From assembly GCA_020697375.1 (NCBI GenBank), contig JAJFBJ010000014.1, forward strand, positions 1 through 54,038: 54,038 nt of DNA, given 5' to 3'. A program made the translations under genes and the position numbers. This DNA comes from Nitrospira sp. (lineage in GTDB: Bacteria > Nitrospirota > Nitrospiria > Nitrospirales > Nitrospiraceae). Within the stretch, counting starts at the first letter, position 1; each line of letters starts with the position of its first letter. This document shows positions 43,500 to 51,917 of this stretch, in pieces. The notes beneath the pieces are model-generated. The model was not told the origin of the DNA, made no database searches, and saw only the letters and a program-made list of their open reading frames with translations.

Positions 43500-43984
43500 C
43501 AGATTATTCCTCCTGAACGCATTGTACCGAACCGATTTTCCTTGGCAAGCACGATATGATTTCGGTGTGTGGTCTCGATACGATGGTAGAGATAATGTTG
43601 CCTTCCCAGCATGCCTCTCAACCTGTGCGAGGACACTAGGCATTACTCTCAGCCAAACTTGTCGGTAACGCCAGCAGGTCATGGAAAGGCAGATAGTCCA
43701 TGGGACCGACGAAAGGGACGGAAAGCTATGATGTGGAGCTTCGAGTGGGAATCCACCGATTGCGTGCGAACGTGGTCCATTGTAGGTTATGAATTGAGCA
43801 CTAACGGCATTCTATGTGCTCTACCAACGCAGCTAATATAAGTATATTCTACACACTGTTGTGGGCACATAACTTTGTTGTCGCCATGGCGCGGACAGGC
43901 GGCATTCCGCCTGGGCCTGTTACCGACTGCCTGACTGCGCAGTAATTCAAAGCGTTATATCCGGGAAAAGAAAAGACTCCCCAA
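43500..43984. other. Intergenic region upstream of the polymerase-ligase pair
   Basis: About 480 bases without a recognised gene. It contains the likely promoter for the following polymerase-ligase operon, for example the AT-rich stretch at about 43815-43860, and the upstream region of the small minus-strand gene. It is more AT-rich than the left part of the window. Confidence 0.25.
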
Positions 43985-44953
43985 GTGAAGAAAAACACAA
44001 TTGCCCGAGAAGATCTTATCCTGCATGACGTACAAATCACGCATCCCGATCGTATTGTCTTTGATGAAGGAGAAATTACAAAAGGAGATGTGGCCCGATA
44101 TTATGCCGCAGTCGCGCCATTTCTGTTGCGAGCAATTAAAAGCCGCCCCATTAGTTTACTGAGGTGCCCGAGTGGCATCGCGGCCGATTGCTTTTATCAA
44201 CGTAATGTCGGCTTTGGGTTAGGCGCGGACGTATACCCATTTTTTTGGGATTACAAAGGCAGCAGCTACAAATATATCTATGTGAAGGATGAAAAGGGGA
44301 TCATGGAGATGATCCAGATGGGGGTGATTGAGATACACCCTTGGGGCGCGACTGTCGATAAAGTCCACACGCCGGACCGGATGATCTTCGATCTGGACCC
44401 GGATCCGAGCGTTCCCTTTTCAGCGGTAAAGCAAGCAGCGCGTGAAATCAGAAAGCGCCTAAAAGCGGTAGGGCTCGAAAGTGTTTTGAAGTGCACAGGC
44501 GGCAAAGGCCTCCATATCGTGGTGCCCTTGGCGCCCAAAGACAGCTGGGATGAAGTCAAGAGCTGGGCCTCGGCTTTTGCGCATAAAATGGTGGTAGACG
44601 CGCCGGACAAATATGTCGCAACCATAACAAAATCAAAACGCACGGGGAAAATACTGATCGATTTCTTCCGTAATGATTATACAGCCACCGGCATTGCAAG
44701 CTATTCGTTGCGCGCACGACCCGGAGCGCCAGTCGCCGTGCCGCTGGAGTGGCGCGAGCTGACAAAGCTAGAAAGCGCCGACCAGTTCGGCATGGATGCT
44801 GTTCTGAAAAGAATAAAACGGCAACCAATACAGAAGACGCTTCCAAAACAGCGCCTGCCGAAGTTGAAGATAGAAAGGATTGCAGAGCATGGCCGTACGA
44901 AAACCCATACTTCCGATGGAAGCGTTGCTCGTCGGCCATCTGCCCGAGGGTAA
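43985..44953 (+). CDS. LigD-type polymerase/primase domain protein
   Basis: The 322-residue protein is a stand-alone archaeo-eukaryotic-primase-type polymerase like the polymerase domain of LigD. It shows ITHPDRIVFDEGEITKGDVA near 18, the catalytic acidic pair FDLDPDPSVPF near 137, KCTGGKGLHIVVPL near 163, and DFFRNDYTATGIASYSLRAR, RPGAPVAVPLEWREL near 220-255. A basic tail (about 270-322) overlaps the ligase gene. Such enzymes fill and extend ends in non-homologous end joining. In many bacteria they are fused to the ligase; here they are split. No Ku gene is in the window. The start is GTG. Base composition is lower in GC than for the neighbours to the left, which fits acquisition by transfer. 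Confidence 0.88.
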   Translation: MKKNTIAREDLILHDVQITHPDRIVFDEGEITKGDVARYYAAVAPFLLRAIKSRPISLLRCPSGIAADCFYQRNVGFGLGADVYPFFWDYKGSSYKYIYVKDEKGIMEMIQMGVIEIHPWGATVDKVHTPDRMIFDLDPDPSVPFSAVKQAAREIRKRLKAVGLESVLKCTGGKGLHIVVPLAPKDSWDEVKSWASAFAHKMVVDAPDKYVATITKSKRTGKILIDFFRNDYTATGIASYSLRARPGAPVAVPLEWRELTKLESADQFGMDAVLKRIKRQPIQKTLPKQRLPKLKIERIAEHGRTKTHTSDGSVARRPSARG

Positions 44954-45881
44954 GGAATGGCGGTATGAACCTAAATGGGATGGATTTCGCTGCCTGGCGT
45001 ATAAGCGAGATACTACAGTGACGTTGCGGTCCAAATCCGGAAAACCATTGGATAGATATTTTCCAGACATTGTTAGCATGCTTGAGAAGCTGGCAGCGGG
45101 GAATTTTGGCCTCGATGGGGAATTACTGGTAGAGGGTGATAGTGGCTATTCTTTCTCGGAGCTGCAGATGCGCCTGCACCCGGCGGCCAGCCGCGTTAAC
45201 ATGCTTGCACGAAAGCATCCGGCTACTTTTTTAATATTCGACATTCTCGAGACAGAAATAGACAACAATTTGATGTCGGCGCCCTTAACCGAACGCCGCA
45301 TGATTCTAGAAAACTTTTATAAGAAGTACTGCGCAAAAGAAAGGGCAGTCCAATTGTCCCCACAGACGGATTCCGTGACTGAAGCGATGAAATGGCTCCA
45401 TTCATCCGGTTGGTATATTGACGGCATTGTTGCCAAAAAGAGTACGGATGTGTATGTGCCTGGAGAACGGGTCATGCAGAAATATAAGCCCATCCGTACC
45501 GCGGATTGCGTGGTGGGTGGTTTTCGTTACGGCACAGATTCAAAAGAAGTGGGTTCCCTTCTTCTTGGCCTTTATGATGAAGATGGGCGCCTGAACCACG
45601 TCGGCTTTACCTCTGGCATTGCAAAGGCTGACAAGCCATCCCTTACGAAGAAGCTCGAAAAGCTTATTCATGAGCCGGGCTTCACCGGCAATGCGCCAGG
45701 AGCGCCCAGCCGGTGGTCGACTGAACGGTCGACTCAATGGAAACCGCTATCGCCGGCAATGGTTGTTGAAGTGAGTTTTGACCATGTCACGGACGGTCGA
45801 TTTCGCCATGGCACAAAATTAATAAGATTTCGGACGGACAAGTTGCCTAGACAATGCACAATGGAACAGCTTCATCAATAA
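44889..45881 (+). CDS. ATP-dependent DNA ligase, LigD/LigC-like
   Basis: ATG 44889 with AAAGGA upstream is preferred over TTG 44880. The 330-residue protein has the nucleotidyl motif I EPKWDGFR (lysine about residue 28), motif III LDGELL, IIIa FLIFDILE, IV DGIVAKK, V MQKYKP, and an OB-domain with VEVSFDHVTDGRFRHGTKLI. It would seal DNA nicks and double-strand breaks after end processing. The gene overlaps the polymerase gene by 65 bases in another frame, so expression is coupled. N-terminal DNA-binding and phosphoesterase domains are absent. Base composition resembles the polymerase and is unlike the rest of the window. Confidence 0.9.
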   Translation: MAVRKPILPMEALLVGHLPEGKEWRYEPKWDGFRCLAYKRDTTVTLRSKSGKPLDRYFPDIVSMLEKLAAGNFGLDGELLVEGDSGYSFSELQMRLHPAASRVNMLARKHPATFLIFDILETEIDNNLMSAPLTERRMILENFYKKYCAKERAVQLSPQTDSVTEAMKWLHSSGWYIDGIVAKKSTDVYVPGERVMQKYKPIRTADCVVGGFRYGTDSKEVGSLLLGLYDEDGRLNHVGFTSGIAKADKPSLTKKLEKLIHEPGFTGNAPGAPSRWSTERSTQWKPLSPAMVVEVSFDHVTDGRFRHGTKLIRFRTDKLPRQCTMEQLHQ

Positions 45882-45907
45882 TGCCATAAGTTCCACAGTC
45901 AGAAACT

Positions 45908-46061
45908 AAGCTACGCTTCCATGAACTTCGGCACACGTTCTCCAAGCGAATGGTCCAGGCAGGAAGAGATCTCTACGAGCGCAGCGATTGCTAGGCATAC
46001 CTCGCCGATCATGACGCAGCGCTATGCCCATCACTATACGGAGAGTCTGCGAGATGGATAG
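45908..46061 (+). pseudogene. Tyrosine recombinase (integrase) C-terminal remnant
   Basis: The plus strand reads KLRFHELRHTFSKRMVQAG, matching the HxLRHTF box of tyrosine recombinases, and runs into a stop at about 45993. In another frame it then reads RHTSPIMTQRYAHHYTESLR before TAG at 46059, which matches the box with the nucleophilic tyrosine (QRYAHHY). The intact family joins these through a LGH segment that is damaged here. The N-terminal and most catalytic sequence is gone. It begins 26 bases after the ligase stop. Confidence 0.75.
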
Positions 46062-46247
46062 CATGGACTTCACTATGCCCAAGGCTTTCTCCTAGTAGGC
46101 CCAGCCGATGACAGGTCTATCATGCAAGTTGCGCTAAACCGTGGCATGGCCCGGTGGACGCGTAAAATCGGATAGCGGTTTCGATGCGCTGGCCGGCCCA
46201 ATACGGTGACGTTCAACAACGACCGGAATCTTTCGGAGGTGATCGCC

Positions 46248-47153
46248 ATGACTATCGTTGCACTGACCGCTCGCCAGGATATTCAACATGGTATTGCTGA
46301 AGCGTTGGGGCTCCTCGATCTCAGCTTCCTCAGAGACAAACGTGTTGCGGTCAAACCCAACGAGACGTGGGCGTCTAAAGAAGACTGCACCGGCGTAACC
46401 CAGCCCGACACCTTACGTGCCGTCCTGCGGCATATCAAACAGTGTCGACCACGGGAAATTATCGTGACCGGTGGCGCGGGATCGGCGGAGACGGACGAAG
46501 TCTTTCGAATTGCCGGGTTGATGCAGGTGGTGGAGGAAGAAGGGGCTCAGTTTTTCGATCATAACCGGGGTCCATTTGTGTCCGTGGAGCTCGACTACGG
46601 CGAGTCAGCCGAAGTCCGCGGTCCTCAAAGCGCGGTGATGGTGAATCCACGAGTGTTGGAGTATGAGGCCCTTATTGCTCTCAACCAACTGAAGCTGCAC
46701 GAGACGGCGACGGTGACGCTGGCGCTCAAGAATATCGCCATGTCCTTCCCCGCCGCCGACTACTATGGACACCCTCGCTCCAAGCAGCGTCACGGCAATC
46801 ACTTTTTTGAGGATATGCATTCCTTCATCGCCGCGATGGCAAAACGGTTCCGAATCGATCTCGCAGTGACAGTGGGGCACCCAGCGATGATTGCGACGGG
46901 CCCCTTGGGAGGCCACGCGGTGGAAACCGGCTTGACGATTGCGTCGACCGATGCGCTCGCCGCCGATGTCGTAGGAGCTCGCCTCCTGGGGTTTACGTCC
47001 CAAGCCGTCCGGCATTTATGGGAAGCGGCCAGTTTGGGGATCGGAGAAAGCTCATTGGATCGCATGCAATTTCGAGGTCTGACATTGAAGGAGGCGATTG
47101 GGACATTCACCGAAACTGCCTATGGAAAACGCCTGGATTTTGATCATGCGTAG
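46248..47153 (+). CDS. DUF362-domain protein
   Basis: ATG 46248 follows GGAGGTGATC with ideal spacing; the frame from 46206 has no site. The 301-residue protein matches DUF362: LRDKRVAVKPNETWASKEDC, GVTQPDTLRAVLRHIKQCRP, EIIVTGGAGSAETDEVFRIA, LIALNQLKLHETATVTLALK, TIASTDALAADVVGARLLGF. Members are often fused to ferredoxin domains; this one has no [4Fe-4S] cysteine cluster. The reaction is unknown; some homologues are linked to anaerobic or redox metabolism. It is a single gene after the integrase remnant, in sequence with normal composition for the window. Confidence 0.85.
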   Translation: MTIVALTARQDIQHGIAEALGLLDLSFLRDKRVAVKPNETWASKEDCTGVTQPDTLRAVLRHIKQCRPREIIVTGGAGSAETDEVFRIAGLMQVVEEEGAQFFDHNRGPFVSVELDYGESAEVRGPQSAVMVNPRVLEYEALIALNQLKLHETATVTLALKNIAMSFPAADYYGHPRSKQRHGNHFFEDMHSFIAAMAKRFRIDLAVTVGHPAMIATGPLGGHAVETGLTIASTDALAADVVGARLLGFTSQAVRHLWEAASLGIGESSLDRMQFRGLTLKEAIGTFTETAYGKRLDFDHA

Positions 47154-47197
47154 CATCCCACTGGGCTACCTGCCTACCATTTCCTGGAAGTCCAAAG

Positions 47198-47446
47198 CTA
47201 AACCCATCCATGAAATGGCCTCGAGGATGATGGCGCCAGTCGTCCCCTGTATGCCTCCGAAACCACCATACCAACCGGCTTAAGTATTTCCGGATTCAGG
47301 GTCAGACCGTCCGGCAACCTGATCTGCTCAGGGCTTCCCTCGTGCATCACTCGTATGGAGCTCCCTTCAATCACACCCACCGCTTTCCCGACAAACTCGA
47401 CCGCGAGAAGCCCATCTACGAGCAAAAGCAACAACAGGCTCCACTT
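47198..47446 (-). pseudogene. Thermonuclease (SNase-like) N-terminal remnant
   Basis: On the minus strand the frame begins after TGA with KWSLLLLLL, a hydrophobic export-like start, then VEFVGKAVGVIEGSSIRVMH, EGSPEQIRLPDG, which parallels the N-terminal strands of SNase-like nucleases (GxVxxVxDGDTIxVxHxGxxEKIRLxGID). The start codon is not present in place, the catalytic region with the later Arg and Glu residues does not follow, and the rest diverges. The remnant is inferred from this short resemblance only. Confidence 0.4.
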
Positions 47447-48181
47447 TCAAATCACAATGTGTTGTTCGGCGCTAACACTTGGGAGACGATGCACGTATCG
47501 TGTCTCGTGGCCGGTTTGGTCGGCCTTCTGGTGAGTGCCAGATCACCTGATGCCTATCATGAATTCCGCTAGGCACGCATTCTTAAGCCAGTCATTCATT
47601 CGCTTGGAACCTTGGCTCTCTGATGATCTGTGAAGGGAGGAGGAGCCCGGTGGGCCGGTCATAATGGAGGTACGGCGGCAAAAGAATGTGAAGTCCTGTT
47701 GCTTATTCAGTCTCGCCATCGGCCGTATCGCGGTGGATTTTGTGGAGTCTAAGAGACGGTCCCTCACATTCCCCGATGATCGTCGACGCTGCGTCAGTGA
47801 TAGTTATTCCGAACCATAGCGTGCTCAGCGTGCTAGGGTGGCAATAGAGTTTCTATTCGGCCAACGTCAAGCCGATGACTTTGTTTTTTGAGGAATGCGT
47901 CCTGAGGCATAGCGGACTCTGTGATCGGCAGCGATCGCTGTGCCAGCGGAACCCATCAAGCTCCTATCCAGAACGCGATACACGCACAAGTTCCCGCGGG
48001 TGGCTTCATGCGTCTCACAACGTTCACAGGTTCGCTCCTGAACTGACTTTCTACACAGCTTTTCGACAATGATAGTGCTAACTCGCCCCAATGATAGAAA
48101 AGAACCCATGATTCGCGACGTGCTCTTTCAGGCCGCAATTCAGTAGCCCATTTCAGCAGGCAGCAGTGGAAGGATGTCTTC
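47447..48181. other. Gene-poor stretch of about 730 bases
   Basis: No gene is supported. Open frames on both strands lack start signals and recognisable motifs. A minus-strand frame near 47870-48109 has a Cys-rich patch (TCERCETHEATRG) but nothing else that points to a real protein. Confidence 0.25.
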
Positions 48182-48430
48182 TCACAACCGGAAGACTAAT
48201 ATTCGCACGCCGTCTATCTCGGATCGGTGCAACAGCCGGATCGCCCAATCAGCGTCCTCAGATCGTGCCATTCGTATTTCAGCGATCTGCAAGGGCCGAC
48301 CGTCCCACGAGGTGCCAAGCTCCACGGATTCCACCCTCCCATAATCGGCAAACAGCGCAAACAGTTCTTGCGCGGACACTGAAGGCGGAAATCCCTCGAT
48401 AAAAAGTGATGTCGACGTTGTACTTGCCAT
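48182..48430 (-). CDS. RRM-domain RNA-binding protein
   Basis: The 82-residue protein is one RNA recognition motif: RNP2 SLFIEGFPPSVSAQELFALF, ADYGRVESVELGTSWDGRPL, a degenerate RNP1 QIAEIRMA where an aromatic pair is normal, then DADWAIRLLHRSEIDGVRIL. Bacterial single-RRM proteins (Rbp type) are small RNA chaperones, sometimes cold-induced. The missing RNP1 aromatics suggest weaker or altered RNA binding. No ribosome site of AGGAGG type is clear. The neighbour Hsp20 gene lies 168 bases away on the same strand. Confidence 0.75.
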   Translation of the reverse strand: MASTTSTSLFIEGFPPSVSAQELFALFADYGRVESVELGTSWDGRPLQIAEIRMARSEDADWAIRLLHRSEIDGVRILVFRL

Positions 48431-48550
48431 GCTCGGTCTCGAAGGCCCACATGCAACAGGGACAAGGTGGCATCCAATGCGGTTATCAGCCGCGCGACAA
48501 AAGTCCTGCTCGACCCATGCTCTGCCTCAATGGTACTGAGGTGTCAATCT

Positions 48551-48584
48551 GATCCAGAGGCCCGCTTCTGCGGGCCTCTGGATC
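48551..48584 (-). terminator. Perfect 15-bp hairpin after the Hsp20 gene
   Basis: GATCCAGAGGCCCGC and GCGGGCCTCTGGATC are exact complements with a TTCT loop, 14 bases after the Hsp20 stop in transcription order. There is no T tract, so it may act as a transcript-end stabiliser or a factor-dependent terminator. Confidence 0.5.
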
Positions 48585-48598
48585 ACGAACCACCCTCG

Positions 48599-49054
48599 TT
48601 AGGCGATCGTCACTTCAATCCGCTTCGGCTTGGCTTTCTCGGATTTCGGGAGATGGAGATGTAACACCCCCTCTGCATAATCCGCCCTGACCTTGCCTGC
48701 ATCGACGGTATCCGGGAGCGTGAAGCTTCTAGCAAACCGGCCATACGCGCGTTCGATTCGATGATGCCGTCGCCCGCCCTCAACCGGATCTTGTCGCCGT
48801 TCGCCCTTAATCGCGAGTGTGCCGTTTTCCACGGTCACCTTCACGGACTCCTTCTTCACCCCGGGAAGTTCGGCCTGGATCGCGTATTCGGCGTCCGTTT
48901 CACTGATGTCGACGGTTGGAATCCAATCGGCCACTGTCATCGCTTCCTGTTCATTCCCATTGAGAGACCCGCTCTCGGGCCGGGACATGACTCGATTGAG
49001 CCGGTCGGCCATCTGTTCTAACTCGCGCAAGGGGTCCCATTTGACGACTGCCAT
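48599..49054 (-). CDS. Hsp20/alpha-crystallin small heat-shock protein
   Basis: The 151-residue protein has an N-terminal arm (WDPLRELEQMADRLNRVM) and the alpha-crystallin domain (about 45-140): WIPTVDISETDAEYAIQAEL, PGVKKESVKVTVENGTLAIK, GERRQDPVEGG, FARSFTLPDTVDAGKVRADY, AEGVLHLHLPKSEK, and a short tail PKRIEVTIA with the IxV motif. It holds unfolding proteins in an ATP-independent way. AGGAGGTG with five bases spacing precedes the ATG, a very strong site. No CIRCE element or sigma-32-type promoter is evident in the 190 bases upstream. Confidence 0.93.
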   Translation of the reverse strand: MAVVKWDPLRELEQMADRLNRVMSRPESGSLNGNEQEAMTVADWIPTVDISETDAEYAIQAELPGVKKESVKVTVENGTLAIKGERRQDPVEGGRRHHRIERAYGRFARSFTLPDTVDAGKVRADYAEGVLHLHLPKSEKAKPKRIEVTIA

Positions 49055-49408
49055 GGTGCACCTCCTGTGTTGGTATGAGGGTTAACCGATTCGCTTGCCC
49101 TGACAGGACGCAGGTAATCTTGGCGGGGAAAAAGTCAAGGGACAGGCAAAGCAATGCTCACGCTCGAGGCCGTGACACGAAAATCCGGCTCCGGAGGCCA
49201 CGCTTGCTTTCGAGCCAAATTCCTCCAGCCTGAATTTCAATAGTTGTGTGGAAAGTGCGAGCCCAAGCCCGCTTCCCTCCCGGACTGCGCGCCTGGTGTA
49301 GGGTATTGCTCTACCGCACGCGCCTCGTATCCCGCTACGACAGGATCAAGGGCCTTTACCAGTGGTACCTTCGCCTTCGTCCCGATACAGGTATTCGAGG
49401 GAGGCGCT

Positions 49409-49930
49409 ATGAAACATTCCGATGGACAGTTTCTGAGACAGGCGAACCTAACCGGAAACATGTGCGGGCTACTGATGTCGACGGTCGTCGGGGTCACGAG
49501 TCGGCTGACGACCGGCCATAGTGGCCCGGGCTTAAATGCGATCAGTCACATCTTCTGGGGCGCGAAAGCCGCTCAGCAGTCTGCCTGGACGCTTCGCTAC
49601 ACAGGGACCGGTCTCCTCCTCAATCAGGGAGCCTGTCTCTTTTGGGCGGGATGTTATGAGGCCTTTCTCCGACGGCAACGTCCAGAGGGGCTCACCCGTT
49701 CGATTGCCGGCGCAATCACCATGGCATCCGTGGCCTACCTGGTGGATTATCATGTGATTCCGAAGCGACTGACGCCCGGGTTCGAATTGGTGTTTCCCGG
49801 GAGGCTTTTTCCTGTGTTGTATGCCGGACTTGCGGTCTCTCTCTTAGCGGGTGCAACACTCGGCAGGCAACGGCCACGCTTTTCGGTGGAGAACGCGTCC
49901 CTGTCAGCCGCACATGTGCCTGAAACATGA
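49409..49930 (+). CDS. Multi-pass membrane protein of unknown function
   Basis: ATG 49409 is preceded by GGGAGGCGCT; the longer frame from 49244 has no site. The 173-residue product has about four hydrophobic segments (NMCGLLMSTVVGVTSRLTTG, YTGTGLLLNQGACLFWAGCY, IAGAITMASVAYLVDYHVIP, LFPVLYAGLAVSLLAGATLG) and conserved-looking polar residues (SHIFWGAKAAQQ, DYHVIPKRLTPGFE). I do not recognise the family with certainty. The tail is basic. It seems to be a single gene. Confidence 0.6.
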   Translation: MKHSDGQFLRQANLTGNMCGLLMSTVVGVTSRLTTGHSGPGLNAISHIFWGAKAAQQSAWTLRYTGTGLLLNQGACLFWAGCYEAFLRRQRPEGLTRSIAGAITMASVAYLVDYHVIPKRLTPGFELVFPGRLFPVLYAGLAVSLLAGATLGRQRPRFSVENASLSAAHVPET

Positions 49931-49979
49931 GTCTATAATTCGCGCCTGCTGTGGCGCTACACCGTAGGAGAGAATCATC

Positions 49980-50351
49980 ATGGCACATGGGGTGTGCGTC
50001 AAGCGTTCAGACGTATTTCCTGTCGATGCACCTCAGCCTGGGGACGCTGGGAAAAAGCTCGGGGCCCGAATGACGCAGCCTGTCGAACCCTGGAGCATCT
50101 GGGAGTCCGGTCGAGCGATCCGAGCCTGGACGGGAATTATCTGGACGAGTAGAAGTCGAAGCGCCGATTCAGGGGCGAAAGGCGGCACGACGAAAATTCG
50201 CTCGATCGAGGAACAGGCCGTTGGCACTGGGGATTTTGACAAGGCCGACCTAACGTGGGTCGGGGTGGCCCGTGTTCCCCATTACCGACGCGATGTGCAC
50301 GGCGGTTTTGACACGGGGGGGATCGTTATCCGAGAATCGTCATCGCCATGA
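49980..50351 (+). CDS. Hypothetical protein, uncertain
   Basis: An ATG at 49980 follows TAGGAGAG, a fair ribosome site, and a TATAAT-like hexamer lies at 49934. The 123-residue translation (MAHGVCVKRSDVFPVDAPQ...WTGIIWTSRSRSADSGAKGG...) shows no known domain and has the irregular composition of a shadow or decayed frame. It might be the start of a gene damaged further on. It is listed because of the start signals only. Confidence 0.25.
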   Translation: MAHGVCVKRSDVFPVDAPQPGDAGKKLGARMTQPVEPWSIWESGRAIRAWTGIIWTSRSRSADSGAKGGTTKIRSIEEQAVGTGDFDKADLTWVGVARVPHYRRDVHGGFDTGGIVIRESSSP

Positions 50352-50714
50352 TCAAAGAAAGAACGGTGAAATTCTACAACTCAACTTCGATTTTTGGACG
50401 CCTGCGGTCTTTGATCTTGAGAAGACAAGTGCGGTGTCCGATCCGCGAGGAGCAGAGTTGTGGGCGGCTGATTGACCTGCGAGTCGCACGGTCGCGTGGG
50501 ACATCTCACCCATCTCATCCATCAAGGCGTGGTGGACCCTAAGAGGTATGCGGTCCAGACCGCCGAGCCTTAGTGAAACTCGTCCAAGTCTAACGCGATC
50601 CACAGCGTGAAACCTTCCGCGTCTTCTACCTGATCGAAGACATCACTGTTCATCGCCTACCACTTGTCCTTCCCCCATTACCCCTACTAGTAGAAGGCAT
50701 CACACGCCGAAACG
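50352..50714. other. Intergenic region with a cold-shock-like N-terminal fragment
   Basis: ATG 50348 starts a frame reading MIKERTVKFYNSTSIFGRL, which resembles the first strand of cold-shock proteins (TVKFFN..KGFG), but the next residues do not fit. No complete gene can be supported here. Confidence 0.2.
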
Positions 50715-51242
50715 TCAGTGACACTTAGGAGTCGGCGGCTGGGGCATATTCTCGACCTGACCGGGTTTGTAGTGCGTCTTTCCTCCATGACCTGCCTGTT
50801 CACCACTGTGCTCATCATCAAACTCGGCGACAGCCACATGCTTTAACCAATAGCCTTCCTCGCCTTTCGGGCCGTGCATGGATGTATCGCCGCTAGCCGG
50901 TGTATGGGTTCGATGAAAATGGTTGAAGCCGGTCTTGCCCCCATCAGGTTGAGATTCGGCACAAAAGGTACCTTTGACGCCTTGCCCCACGAACAGCAGG
51001 ACGGCAGTGGGGTCGCTGACGGGTTTGTCGAACATCATAAACTGAACCCGGCCGTTTCCTTCATCCAGCCATACATGGTCTGGTCCGTCCGGATGTATGG
51101 GCTTAAATGTATAGGCCTTCAGGATGGATGGACCAATGTTCTTGGCGGTTTCTGGCGAGGGAGCCATTCCTTCGCCAGCATAACTACTGCAGAAGCACAC
51201 GCCACTGAGCAGCACCATTCCGACGCAAATTTTGGCATACAT
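50715..51242 (-). CDS. Exported His/Gly-rich protein of unknown function
   Basis: The 175-residue product begins with a signal peptide (MYAKICVGMVLLSGVCFCSS, cleavage near YAG/EGM). The mature part contains AYTFKPIHPDGPDHVWLDEG, FVGQGVKGTFCAESQPDGGK, TGFNHFHRTHTPASGDTSMH, GPKGEEGYWLKHVAVAEFD, and a His-rich tail (DDEHSGEQAGHGGKTHYKPG). The HFHRTH cluster and the tail suggest binding of copper, nickel or haem, but this is inference. No close relative is named from memory. The genes around it are unrelated. Confidence 0.6.
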   Translation of the reverse strand: MYAKICVGMVLLSGVCFCSSYAGEGMAPSPETAKNIGPSILKAYTFKPIHPDGPDHVWLDEGNGRVQFMMFDKPVSDPTAVLLFVGQGVKGTFCAESQPDGGKTGFNHFHRTHTPASGDTSMHGPKGEEGYWLKHVAVAEFDDEHSGEQAGHGGKTHYKPGQVENMPQPPTPKCH

Positions 51243-51324
51243 GGGACACCTCCACCCTTCTCGTGTTATGGGTTTTCTTTGATCCTTACATGCGAACAGC
51301 TGGGAAAAGGACTACTTGCTACAT

Positions 51325-51813
51325 TTATGAACCGCGATGTGCCGCCTCGATTGTCGCGATGTCGATCTTTTTCATGTGCATCATCGCATCAAAGGCGCGC
51401 TTGGCGGCCGCGGGATTGGGGTCGGTATACGCTTTCGTCAGCGCCACCGGCGTAATCTGCCACGACACCCCCCATTTGTCTCTGCACCAGCCGCACTCAC
51501 TCTCTTCGCCGCCGTTGCCGACGATCGCGTTCCAGTACCGATCGGTTTCGGCCTGGTCCTCTGTTGCGACCTGAAACGAGAAGGCTTCATTGTGCTTGAA
51601 CTCGGGACCGCCGTTGAGCCCGAGGCAAGGGATTCCCATCACCATGAACTCGACCGTCAGCACATCCCCCTTCTTGCCAGAAGGATAATCTCCCGGTGCC
51701 GTATGCACCGCACCAACGGAGGAATCGGGAAAGGTCTTGGCGTAAAACCGCGCCGCGTCCTCGGCGTCGCCATCATACCAAAGGCACACTGTGTTCTTTG
51801 CTGGCTTGGTCAT
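51325..51813 (-). CDS. VOC-family (PhnB-like) protein
   Basis: The 162-residue protein matches the 3-demethylubiquinone-9-methyltransferase-like (PhnB) branch of the vicinal oxygen chelate superfamily: NTVCLWYDGDAEDAARFYAK, TFPDSSVGAVHTAPGDYPSG, KKGDVLTVEFMVMGIPCLGL, NGGPEFKHNEAFSFQVATED, CGWCRDKWGVSWQITPVAL. The fold is a paired beta-alpha-beta-beta-beta unit. Despite the old name the activity is unknown, and many members accompany ECF sigma factors. The next gene upstream on the same strand is a YciI-type protein, a frequent companion, but no sigma factor is present in the window. Confidence 0.85.
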   Translation of the reverse strand: MTKPAKNTVCLWYDGDAEDAARFYAKTFPDSSVGAVHTAPGDYPSGKKGDVLTVEFMVMGIPCLGLNGGPEFKHNEAFSFQVATEDQAETDRYWNAIVGNGGEESECGWCRDKWGVSWQITPVALTKAYTDPNPAAAKRAFDAMMHMKKIDIATIEAAHRGS

Positions 51814-51917
51814 ATCACTTCTCCATTGTGGTTCTCGATCGAACGTGAATCAGAAAGCAACCATAGGGCAGAGACGCCGTCAGGTGCCATGTTATGCAAG
51901 TGCGGAAGCTATTCAAT

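Noticed and set aside
48990..49240. Sigma-32 or CIRCE heat-shock control upstream of Hsp20
   Set aside because: CCCTTGAC and CCCCG occur, but the spacing is far too short, and no CIRCE inverted repeat was found.
50348..50400. Cold-shock protein gene starting TVKFYN
   Set aside because: Only about 15 residues resemble a CspA start; the rest of the domain is absent in all frames.
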